From positions 1 to 14,777 of the forward strand of contig DBMG01000168.1 in the NCBI GenBank assembly GCA_002304785.1: a stretch of 14,777 bases of DNA, read 5' to 3'. Of the stretch, positions 7,590 to 14,591 are shown piece after piece. Made by a program: the position numbers and the translations under genes. The DNA comes from Candidatus Accumulibacter sp. UBA704 (lineage in GTDB: Bacteria > Pseudomonadota > Gammaproteobacteria > Burkholderiales > Rhodocyclaceae). Below the pieces are notes generated by a model, which was given only the letters and a program-made list of their open reading frames with translations, was not told the origin of the DNA and made no database searches. The stretch's first letter is position 1. Each line of letters starts with the position of its first letter.

Positions 7590-9980
7590 TCAGAGCAGTT
7601 GCTCGACGTGCCGGGATGCCGCCTCGATTTCGTCCGCCGGAACCGGCCGCGAAAAATAGTAGCCCTGGACGCAGCGACAACCGGCCTTTTCCAGAAGCTC
7701 CAACTGGTGCGCGGACTCCACACCTTCCGCCACCACGGTGAGGCCGAGGCTGCTGGCCATGTTGATGATCGCTCCGACCAGCGCCCGGTCGCTGTTGTCC
7801 TCGCTCATGTCGCGCACGAAGGATTTGTCCACTTTCAGCACATCGACCGGAAACCGCTTGATATAGGAGAGCGACGAATACCCCGTGCCGAAATCGTCCA
7901 GATAGATGCGGAAACCGAGTTCATGCACGGCGTCGAGCCAAGTCTGCGCCGCCTCGGAATTGCCCATAAACACGCTCTCGGTGATCTCGATCGCCAGGTT
8001 GGCCGGATCAACGCCATAGCGGTTGACGGTCTCAATCAGCGTGATCGGGGGCAATCCGTCCGGGATTTGGCGCGCGGAAATGTTGATCGAGATGTAGTAG
8101 TCGTTCCCCTGACGTTTCCATGCGGCAAGTTGCTGACAGACCGTTTCCACGATCCACAGTCCGATATTGATGATCGCTCCGGTATCCTCCGCAAGCGGGA
8201 TGAACACGTCCGGAGAAATCAGTCCCTGCTCGGGATGCTTCCAGCGAACCAGCGCTTCCGCGCCGGTCATCCTGCGCAGCGACAGATCGATGATGGGCTG
8301 GAAGTGGATCATCAACTCATTGCGGCGAACAGCGAAACGCAAGTCGTTTTCCAGTTTGCGCCGATGTTCCGCGTTACGGGCCATGGTGAAATCGAAGAAA
8401 GTGTAGCGGCCACTGCCGCCCACACGGGCGTGGTCAAGCGCCATTTCGGCATTGCGCAACAGCGTCTCCTGGTCGGCGCCGTCACTCGGGAAAAGCGTGA
8501 TGCCGATACTCGCCCCGAGCTGCAACGGTGTGCTGCCAACCTCGAAGAATCCCTTCAGGGCCACGGAGATGCGCATCGCGACATTGGCCGCCGCCCGCTC
8601 GCCGGGGGTTGAACGAAGGATGATTCCGAAGGCATCGTTGCCCAGGCGGGAAATAACGTCGGATCCCTTGAGGCAGGAGCGCAAACGGTTGGCCGTGATG
8701 GACAGGATCTGATCGCCTGAAGCCAGTCCCATCGACTCATTTACCCGCCGGAAGCCGTCGAGATCGACAATCAGCAGCGCAAATCCCGAAGCGGCGTCGT
8801 TGGCACACGCCATGATTTCTTCGTCGATCCTTTGCAAGAAACCATTGCGGTTGAGCAGACCAGTCAGTGAATCGGTAATCGCTTCCTGCTGTGCGGACAG
8901 TTCGGCCAGCTTGTGACGGGAGATATCGGTCAACTGCCCCTGGATGAGTTGATCCCCGACTGGCGTCAGCGTCACGCTGAACCAGCGAACCTCTTTTTCA
9001 TCGACGACATATTCGAAATCGTCCGACACCGATCGGTTCAGGACGGCACATCGGTCGAGCAGCCCGGCAAGCAAATCCGGCATCCGCCACGGCAGCCCGA
9101 GCAGGCTGATTTCCTCGCGGCGCTCGGCCAGGCGCAACAAGCCAAGCTGCCGATAGAAGGCATGGTTGCAGGACTCCAGCACCATGTGCTGATCAACCAC
9201 GAAGATGCCCGAATCGGCATTCTCGAAAATGGCGCGGTACTTGCGCTCGCCGATCTCGCGCTGCAAGTGCAGATGATGCTCCTCGTCCCGCGAGGCCACC
9301 AAGCGCTGACCAAGCTGATTGATATCGGCCACCAGACGGCCGATCTCGGTATTCTCCTGTCCCTGAGGCATGGCCAGAGGTTCGATGGAACGCGCATCCA
9401 TCACATGCAGTTTGTCGGACATGCGCTTGATCGGCCGCACGATCCAGAGCAGGACGACGGCCACCACGGCGGCCACCACGACGAGCAGCTGCAGACCGAG
9501 AACCAGGGCCACGAAGCCGCCGCTTTCCCTGACCCGGAGGCGAATGATTTCCGGATCCGGGTCGATGACGACCTCGCCCACTATCTGCGAGGGATCGAAG
9601 GGCGAAGCAATTGGCTTGCTGATGCGCCCGGCTTGCGCCAAACGCGAGCGGTCCGGAGTGGCGCCTCCCCTCCGGCGCTCGGCCAGCAGATCCGACCCGC
9701 CCACCACCGCCGCACCGAAGACCTCGCTATTCTTCACCAGACCATTCACCACCTCCAGCGCCAGCGACTGATCCTTTGTAAAGCAGGCAATCTGGGCCGT
9801 ATTCTCGACCGTGGTCATCAGTTCGCGGAGGCGTTGCGCCACACTCTCCTGCGTAATCCGTTCCGCCAGATGGGCCGTCAGCAGAACGAAGCCGAGCCCC
9901 ACCACCAGCGCAATGCCGATCACCTGGGCCGCTGCCCTCAGCAGAATGCTGCGCCGCCAGAAAGGTTGCACCGTCGTCAT
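7590..9980 (-). CDS. Membrane sensor with HAMP, PAS, degenerate GGDEF and intact EAL domains (probable c-di-GMP phosphodiesterase)
   Basis: A 796-residue inner-membrane signalling protein. A TM helix (about 12-35) and a second (about 154-181) enclose a periplasmic domain of about 115 residues that resembles CHASE8-type sensors (ENTAQIACFTKDQSLALEVV). HAMP (about 182-235), PAS (about 247-355, RAIFENADSGIFVVDQ), GGDEF (about 366-525) and EAL (about 545-790) follow. The GGDEF signature is SRLGNDAF (444-451), so the catalytic Glu is Ala450, and the RxxD inhibitory site is KGSD: cyclase activity is unlikely. EAL residues are intact: E575 (EALVRW), N633, E665, D695/D696 (DDFGTG), K716, E752 and QGYYFSRP. 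The likely reaction is hydrolysis of c-di-GMP to pGpG. The start is the ATG at 9980; a TTG 26 codons earlier would overlap the upstream gene. It lies 67 bp behind the PstS-like gene and ends the cassette. Confidence 0.9.
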   Translation of the reverse strand: MTTVQPFWRRSILLRAAAQVIGIALVVGLGFVLLTAHLAERITQESVAQRLRELMTTVENTAQIACFTKDQSLALEVVNGLVKNSEVFGAAVVGGSDLLAERRRGGATPDRSRLAQAGRISKPIASPFDPSQIVGEVVIDPDPEIIRLRVRESGGFVALVLGLQLLVVVAAVVAVVLLWIVRPIKRMSDKLHVMDARSIEPLAMPQGQENTEIGRLVADINQLGQRLVASRDEEHHLHLQREIGERKYRAIFENADSGIFVVDQHMVLESCNHAFYRQLGLLRLAERREEISLLGLPWRMPDLLAGLLDRCAVLNRSVSDDFEYVVDEKEVRWFSVTLTPVGDQLIQGQLTDISRHKLAELSAQQEAITDSLTGLLNRNGFLQRIDEEIMACANDAASGFALLIVDLDGFRRVNESMGLASGDQILSITANRLRSCLKGSDVISRLGNDAFGIILRSTPGERAAANVAMRISVALKGFFEVGSTPLQLGASIGITLFPSDGADQETLLRNAEMALDHARVGGSGRYTFFDFTMARNAEHRRKLENDLRFAVRRNELMIHFQPIIDLSLRRMTGAEALVRWKHPEQGLISPDVFIPLAEDTGAIINIGLWIVETVCQQLAAWKRQGNDYYISINISARQIPDGLPPITLIETVNRYGVDPANLAIEITESVFMGNSEAAQTWLDAVHELGFRIYLDDFGTGYSSLSYIKRFPVDVLKVDKSFVRDMSEDNSDRALVGAIINMASSLGLTVVAEGVESAHQLELLEKAGCRCVQGYYFSRPVPADEIEAASRHVEQLL

Positions 9981-10047
9981 GTCAGAAGAATTATTCCTCA
10001 ATAAGCAATTGCCGCCGTTCGCCCCGCGATGCAGCGCCCCCGGAGTC

Positions 10048-10482
10048 TCACTGTGCAAGCTCGAATACTATCTTCAGCTTGCCGCTCACCTTGCTGCGCT
10101 CGAGATAGGTTATTGCCCCGACCGATCCCTGCACCATGGATACCGCGTCTTCTACCCGTTCCGCCTGGATGGGCGGGCGCGTTTTCCCGGAGAATATCAG
10201 ACGCGCCCAGTAGGTGTTGATCTCCGCCTGATTCTTGCCCACCAGCAGGCGATAGAACTCCGCCCTGGCCGGGTGGCCCGGCGGCAGGTCGATCGGAAGC
10301 GCGGCAACTCCCGACGGCAATTGCCGAAAGCTGCCCAGGAATATATTGATGACGTCGTTGCGGCTCAGGGCATCCACCCCGGCCGCCGGATTGGCCACCA
10401 CGACGATACTTTCGGCGTGCGCCAGGGCAGGCATCAGCATCGCCAGAAGCACAATGAGCCGTGGCAGAAAGCGGCGCATCAT
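10048..10482 (-). CDS. Small periplasmic PstS-like substrate-binding protein
   Basis: A 144-residue exported protein with a clear signal peptide (MMRRFLPRLIVLLAMLMPALAHA, about 1-23). The mature part follows the short 'phosphate ABC transporter substrate-binding protein' family, with NPAAGVDALSRNDVINIFLG, LPIDLPPGHPARAEFY, TYWARLIFSGKTRPP and GSVGAITYLE. At roughly half the length of true PstS it cannot form the normal two-lobe clamp by itself, and no pstCAB genes are present, so transport is unlikely. The first ATG (10482) overlaps the barrel gene's stop as TGATG, implying translational coupling; a second ATG follows immediately at 10479. Placed between an outer-membrane barrel and a c-di-GMP enzyme, it may be a periplasmic ligand sensor or signal relay (inference). 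The ligand is unknown; phosphate or another oxyanion is only suggested by the family. Confidence 0.82.
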   Translation of the reverse strand: MMRRFLPRLIVLLAMLMPALAHAESIVVVANPAAGVDALSRNDVINIFLGSFRQLPSGVAALPIDLPPGHPARAEFYRLLVGKNQAEINTYWARLIFSGKTRPPIQAERVEDAVSMVQGSVGAITYLERSKVSGKLKIVFELAQ

Positions 10483-11735
10483 CAGAAGACGAAATCCAGC
10501 GCCAGGGTGAAAACGTTCGTCTTGCCGTTCCAGCGGGACGTCTCCTGACGGAAGTTGTAGATCGAATCGGACTTCCCGCGGATCGCATCGGCCTGGAACT
10601 TGAACGCCATGTCGCGCCTGAAATCCCAACGCAACCCGATCGAATAGGTGTGCTGATCCGCATGCGATTCCGCCAGTACCGACGCCAACTCGGCGTTGAT
10701 CTGTGCACCACTTCCCGTATTGGGCAATCCGGACGCCACATGCGAAGCGTCCGACTTCGTCCTGGAGTACCCGACAAAGGGCTTGATCTCGCCGATTCGA
10801 TACCCCGCAAGGAACATTCCCGAATTCTGATCCTGGATGGCTTCCGATTCGTAGCTCAGTCGGCCAAGCATCATCTGGACCAGCAACGGCCCGCGATCAT
10901 AGACAACTCCGAGCGAGTAATAGCGGGCATCGGTGCCTTGCAATTCGAGATCGGAAGCAGCCTGCTGCGCGGACGAAACTCCGCTTTCAATCAGCGCCGA
11001 CTGCAGACTGCCAACCGGCGCCGGCATCGAATGCTTGAAGCTTATTCGCGCTAGCCCGCCGCGCCACTGCCATGCGCCTTGCTGGTAGTCGAGATAGGCG
11101 CCGCTCGCCCGCGAACCACGCAGGTTGAGATTGCCATCGGCGAAAGGCAGTTTCTCGGCCAAAAAGCCGTAGTAGCCCTTGCCGCGCAATAACCCCTCAC
11201 CGACCGGAACGGTCACCTGGACATCGCCCCCATCCAGATAGGAAACGGCAAGTGATGAGTAGAAATCCATATTGGGACGAACAGCGAGTTGGGAGTATCC
11301 GATCAGGCGGCTGTCGCCATGCATGAAGAAATCCGTGCTGACACGCCCTCCGCGCAGGCTCAGAAAGGGATTCGGATCGAACTTGAGCAAAGCTTCGGTC
11401 AGTTCCGGCGAGAAATTCCCTTTGTAGTTGTAGCGACTGACCGTTTGTAGCACCGCCTCGATCTTCTCGCTTGCCAGGTAATTGGCCTGAACGCCCAGAT
11501 TGGAATCGATCTTCCCCGACCAGTGGTCGGATACTCCCCGCGGCTGCTGTAGATCACGCGCTACCTCCGCCTGGCCGTTCGTGGAACGCGCCAGCGCCGC
11601 GGTTCCGAAACCACGCAGGGAAAATGCCGCGGGCCCGGCCTCATCGTCTTGCGCCGCAGCGATCGTGGATGCAGAAAGCAGGGCAACGAGGCAAGCCGAC
11701 GCGCGTAAAAAATCGCCGCATTTCTTGATCATCAT
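10482..11735 (-). CDS. Outer-membrane beta-barrel (porin-like) protein
   Basis: A 417-residue exported protein. The signal peptide (MMIKKCGDFLRASACLVALLSASTIAAAQ) precedes a mature part made of alternating polar and hydrophobic segments separated by Gly/Asn/Asp turns, as in outer-membrane barrels. The C-terminal strand NVFTLALDFVF ends in Phe, the recognition signal for BAM-dependent insertion. Further barrel-like strands are LDYQQGAWQWRGGLARISF, QHTYSIGLRWDFRRDMAFKFQ and YYSLGVVYDRGPLLVQMML. It has no plug domain or TonB box, so it is not TonB-dependent. The start is uncertain: ATG at 11735 or 11732, or a GTG at 11753; none has a strong ribosome-binding site, and 11735 gives the best signal peptide. 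It is the first gene of the cassette and overlaps the next by 1 nt. I do not recognise a named porin family, and whether it forms a pore or acts as a sensor is unknown. Confidence 0.8.
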   Translation of the reverse strand: MMIKKCGDFLRASACLVALLSASTIAAAQDDEAGPAAFSLRGFGTAALARSTNGQAEVARDLQQPRGVSDHWSGKIDSNLGVQANYLASEKIEAVLQTVSRYNYKGNFSPELTEALLKFDPNPFLSLRGGRVSTDFFMHGDSRLIGYSQLAVRPNMDFYSSLAVSYLDGGDVQVTVPVGEGLLRGKGYYGFLAEKLPFADGNLNLRGSRASGAYLDYQQGAWQWRGGLARISFKHSMPAPVGSLQSALIESGVSSAQQAASDLELQGTDARYYSLGVVYDRGPLLVQMMLGRLSYESEAIQDQNSGMFLAGYRIGEIKPFVGYSRTKSDASHVASGLPNTGSGAQINAELASVLAESHADQHTYSIGLRWDFRRDMAFKFQADAIRGKSDSIYNFRQETSRWNGKTNVFTLALDFVF

Positions 11736-11774
11736 GATTACGATCGTGGGCACCGTTAATGATCTTGGAATGGT

Positions 11775-11816
11775 AGCACGCCATCCGTGCTCACTCGCAT
11801 CGCGGACCCCCGCGAT
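11775..11816. promoter_or_regulatory. Two adjacent perfect inverted repeats in a divergent promoter region
   Basis: AGCACG-N5-CGTGCT (11775-11791) and ATCGCGG-ACCC-CCGCGAT (11799-11816) lie 7 bp apart, in the 128-bp gap between the divergent barrel and coiled-coil genes. Neither is followed by a U-tract and both sit where promoters are expected, so operators are more likely than terminators. No clear -35/-10 pair was found on either strand; TGATAGATT at 11833-11841 is a possible extended -10 for the rightward gene. Confidence 0.4.
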
Positions 11817-11863
11817 GAATGCGGCAGATTCTGATAGATTACCGGGCTCGAAGGAGATTCAAG

Positions 11864-12466
11864 ATGCGCGTTCGATTTTCCCCAGCCCTGCTGCTGTTGG
11901 CCTGTCCCTTTCTGTGGGCACAGGAGGCAGGAACCCCTCCCCCTGTTCCGCAAACGCTGGAACAAGCGGACGCGCAGCGCCTGCGCGCCGAGACCATGCG
12001 CAAGGAAGCCGAAAGACGGCACGCCGAAGAACAGACTGCGTGTTACAAGAAGATCCTGGTCAATTCCTGCCTGGCCGACGCCAAAAAGCGCTACACCGAC
12101 TCGATAATCGAGGCCAGGCAACTGGATCTGCCGGCGCGCGAATTCCAGCGCGAAGCCAACCGCGAAAATGTCGAAGCGGAAAAAGCCCGGCGCGAAGCCG
12201 AGCGCCCCGCCCGGGAAGCGGAACAACAGGAGCGGGCCGAGCGGTATCGCACCGAAGAAGCCGCCAAGGCGGCCGAACGCGAGCAGAAGCAACAGGACAA
12301 GGAAAGAAAGGCCGTCGAGAACAGAAAGAAGCTTGCTGAAGAACAAGCCAAGAGGAAAGAAAGGGAAGAAAAGCGCGCCAGGAAAAATGCCGAACAAATT
12401 GAGAAGAAGGCAAAGGAGCGAGCCAAGGCGGAAGAGAAAGCGGCGGCCAAGGCGCAGAAAGAATGA
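11864..12466 (+). CDS. Exported TolA-like charged coiled-coil protein, possible lipoprotein
   Basis: A 200-residue protein of unknown function. The start at 11864 (MRVRFSPALLLLAC) has an ideal AAGGAG site seven bases upstream; the open frame extends upstream, but without a comparable site. The N-terminus is an export signal: cleavage after FLWA (about 19) is likely, while LLAC at 11-14 is also an acceptable, non-ideal lipobox, which would make C14 a lipidated anchor. From about residue 31 to the end the chain is almost wholly Glu, Arg, Lys, Ala and Gln, a long helical coiled coil like the TolA middle domain. C60 and C69 (TACYKKILVNSC) sit in the only less-charged stretch and may be a disulfide pair. 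It lies 101 bp before the dynamin-like gene, which has its own candidate promoter, so co-transcription is uncertain. Confidence 0.75.
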   Translation: MRVRFSPALLLLACPFLWAQEAGTPPPVPQTLEQADAQRLRAETMRKEAERRHAEEQTACYKKILVNSCLADAKKRYTDSIIEARQLDLPAREFQREANRENVEAEKARREAERPAREAEQQERAERYRTEEAAKAAEREQKQQDKERKAVENRKKLAEEQAKRKEREEKRARKNAEQIEKKAKERAKAEEKAAAKAQKE

Positions 12467-12509
12467 CTAACAGGCGCGTTCGGGAAAGCGCGCAAGCGCA
12501 CCCACGTTA

Positions 12510-12537
12510 TTGATTGCAGTAGCGTATGTGATACAGT
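12510..12537 (+). promoter_or_regulatory. Candidate sigma-70 promoter for the dynamin-like gene
   Basis: TTGATT (12510-12515), a 16-bp spacer, then TACAGT (12532-12537) preceded by an extended -10 TGA (12529-12531). Transcription would begin near 12544, about 24 nt before the ATG at 12568. The -35 matches TTGACA at four of six positions and the -10 matches TATAAT at four of six; the extended -10 adds support. Confidence 0.5.
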
Positions 12538-12567
12538 GGCCGCAAAACTATCCTTATGGAATGAGCC

Positions 12568-14526
12568 ATGACCCTTGCTCAACAGTTTGCCGCCTACCAC
12601 GAATGGCGTAACCGGCTTGCGGGAGGCCTGTCCGATTTTCGCCGGTGGCTGTCCGACAACGAACTCTGCGATGCTCAAACCGACCAGCGCATCGAACGGC
12701 TGCTCGAAAAACTGCGCGAGGATCGCCTGCATGTCGCTTTCGTCGCCGAATTTTCGCGCGGCAAGTCGGAACTGATCAACGCCATATTCTTCGCCTATTA
12801 TGGCAATCGCATGCTGCCGTCGACCGCCGGCCGCACCACGATGTGCCCGACAGAGCTGATGTACGACGCGAGCAAACCGGCGTGTATCGAGCTCCTTCCG
12901 ATCGAGACACGCGAGGCCGACACCAGCATCAGCGAACTCAAGCGTTTCACCGACGTATGGAAGGCCATTCCGCTCGACACGGACTCGCCGGACGCCATGC
13001 AGGAGGCACTGCGCTCCGTCAGCGAAGTGCGGCGTGTTCCGCGGGAAACGGCCGGACGACTGGGATTCCTTGCCGATGAGGAACCGGGCTCTGGCGTCGG
13101 CACCGCCACCGCGGGCGACCTGGTCGAGATTCCGCGCTGGCGCCACGCCGTGATCAATTATCCGCATCCGCTGCTGCAACAGGGGCTGGTCATCCTGGAC
13201 ACTCCCGGACTCAACGCCATCGGCGCCGAACCGGAGCTGACCCTGTCCTTGTTGCCCAACGCACACGCCATCCTGTTCATCCTGGCGGCCGACACCGGCG
13301 TAACACAGTCCGACATGGCCATCTGGAAGGAATACATCGGCACCCAAAGCGGCCGCAACAAGGGGCGGATCGTCGTGCTGAACAAGATCGACGGTTTGTG
13401 GGACGAGCTCAAGTCGGACCGTGAGATCGAGGCCGAAATCGACAAACAGGTGCAGAGCAGCGCATGGACCCTGGGTCTGCCGACGAACCAGATCTTCCCG
13501 ATCTCTGCCCAGAAGGGGCTGGTGGCGCGGATCAACGGGGACGAGGCGCTCCTCGAACGCAGCCGCCTGCCGGCGCTGGAACAGGCCCTATCCGAGGAAC
13601 TGATCCCCGCCAAGCAGGAAATCGTGCAGGAAAACACCGCCACTGAATTCGCCGATATCTACATGCGCACCCGCGGCTTGCTCGAATCGCGCTTGGCCGG
13701 TCTGCGCGAGCAACTCGGAGAATTGACGGAACTGCGCGGCAAGAACAAGGGCGTCGTGGAATATATGATGGGCAAGGTCAAGGTCGAAAAGGAAGAGTTC
13801 GAATTCGGCCTGCAGCGCTTCTATGCCGTTCGCAGCGTGTTTTCGCAGCTGACCAACCGCCTCTTTGGCCATCTTGGATTGGACTCCCTGCGTGCACTGA
13901 CTGCTTCAACGCGCAAGGAGATGATGGACGCGACATTTTCCAAAGCGCTTTCGGAAGCCATGAAGAAATTCTTCAACGAGTCCCGCCGCAGTTTCCGGGA
14001 ATCGGAAACCGAGATTCGCGAGATTCTGGATATGATCGATGCCATCCAGAAGAAATTCGTCATCGAGCACGGGCTCAAGCTCAGCAATCCGTCGGTCTTC
14101 TCGCTGGGCCGCTATCGCAAGGAAATCGACCGGCTGGAACAGTGGTGCGACACGCACCTGAACACGGTGTTCCAATTGATGACGCACGAAAAACGCAAGG
14201 TGATGCAGCGTTTCTTCGACGAAGTGGCGCATCAGGCCCGGCAAACGTTCGAGCGCGCTAACCGGGACGCCGAATCCTGGATAAAGGCTCTCATGGCGCC
14301 GATGGAAACCCAGATCAGGGAACACCAGATCCAGCTCAAACGCCGTCTGGAGAGCATCAAGCGCATCCACCAGGCCACGGAAACGCTGGAAGAGCGCATC
14401 AACGAACTGCTGCACGTCGAAAGCCAGCTGATCAGTCAGATCCGCGCCATCGAAAATGCCGCCCAGGCTGTGCAGCACGTGCTGAGCACGCGCCTCGAGC
14501 AACACACGCTGCGCAACGCCGCCTGA
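12568..14526 (+). CDS. Dynamin-family GTPase, cytoplasmic type
   Basis: A 652-residue large GTPase of the bacterial dynamin-like superfamily. The G motifs are in order: G1 AEFSRGKS (60-67, with Ala instead of the usual first Gly), G2 Thr in GRTTMCPTE (88-96), G3 DTPG (211-214), G4 NKID (272-275) and G5-like SAQKG (313-317). G2 and G3 are about 120 residues apart, longer than in most small GTPases, because of an acidic insert (about 110-190). Helical, charged segments follow: about 365-415, 450-500 and 540-645, the last a likely coiled coil. I see no transmembrane helix, unlike mitofusin-type bacterial dynamins, so any membrane contact would be peripheral. The ATG at 12568 has GGA seven bases upstream. 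Bacterial dynamins have been linked to membrane repair, fusion, cytokinesis and phage resistance; nothing here selects among these. Confidence 0.85.
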   Translation: MTLAQQFAAYHEWRNRLAGGLSDFRRWLSDNELCDAQTDQRIERLLEKLREDRLHVAFVAEFSRGKSELINAIFFAYYGNRMLPSTAGRTTMCPTELMYDASKPACIELLPIETREADTSISELKRFTDVWKAIPLDTDSPDAMQEALRSVSEVRRVPRETAGRLGFLADEEPGSGVGTATAGDLVEIPRWRHAVINYPHPLLQQGLVILDTPGLNAIGAEPELTLSLLPNAHAILFILAADTGVTQSDMAIWKEYIGTQSGRNKGRIVVLNKIDGLWDELKSDREIEAEIDKQVQSSAWTLGLPTNQIFPISAQKGLVARINGDEALLERSRLPALEQALSEELIPAKQEIVQENTATEFADIYMRTRGLLESRLAGLREQLGELTELRGKNKGVVEYMMGKVKVEKEEFEFGLQRFYAVRSVFSQLTNRLFGHLGLDSLRALTASTRKEMMDATFSKALSEAMKKFFNESRRSFRESETEIREILDMIDAIQKKFVIEHGLKLSNPSVFSLGRYRKEIDRLEQWCDTHLNTVFQLMTHEKRKVMQRFFDEVAHQARQTFERANRDAESWIKALMAPMETQIREHQIQLKRRLESIKRIHQATETLEERINELLHVESQLISQIRAIENAAQAVQHVLSTRLEQHTLRNAA

Positions 14527-14548
14527 TCACGCCGCCAGAAAACGAAAA

Positions 14549-14575
14549 CGCCGTCTCCCGCAAGGGATGACGGCG
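14549..14575. terminator. Hairpin terminator with a GCAA tetraloop
   Basis: CGCCGTCTCCC (14549-14559) pairs with GGGA-T-GACGGCG (14564-14575) across a GCAA loop, a GNRA tetraloop, with one bulged T. On the minus strand the stem is followed by TTTTCGTTTTC, so it probably terminates the ferredoxin gene; for the rightward GTPase gene the downstream sequence is not U-rich and the effect is weaker. Confidence 0.75.
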
Positions 14576-14591
14576 CTGTCTGTGCAATGTC

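Noticed and set aside
9981..10058. TTG start that would extend the GGDEF/EAL protein by 26 residues
   Set aside because: It overlaps the PstS-like gene and adds a polar segment without family features; the ATG at 9980 places a short N-terminus directly before the first TM helix.
12473..12494. GCGCG...CGCGC hairpin after the coiled-coil gene as a terminator
   Set aside because: Only a 5-bp stem with a 10-nt loop and no U-tract.
12091..13347. Minus-strand open frame of 418 codons opposite the coiled-coil and dynamin-like genes
   Set aside because: It runs across the end of one well-supported gene, a promoter and the start of another; its translation is low-complexity Ser/Ala/Phe/Arg typical of the antisense of Glu/Lys/Ala-rich coding DNA.
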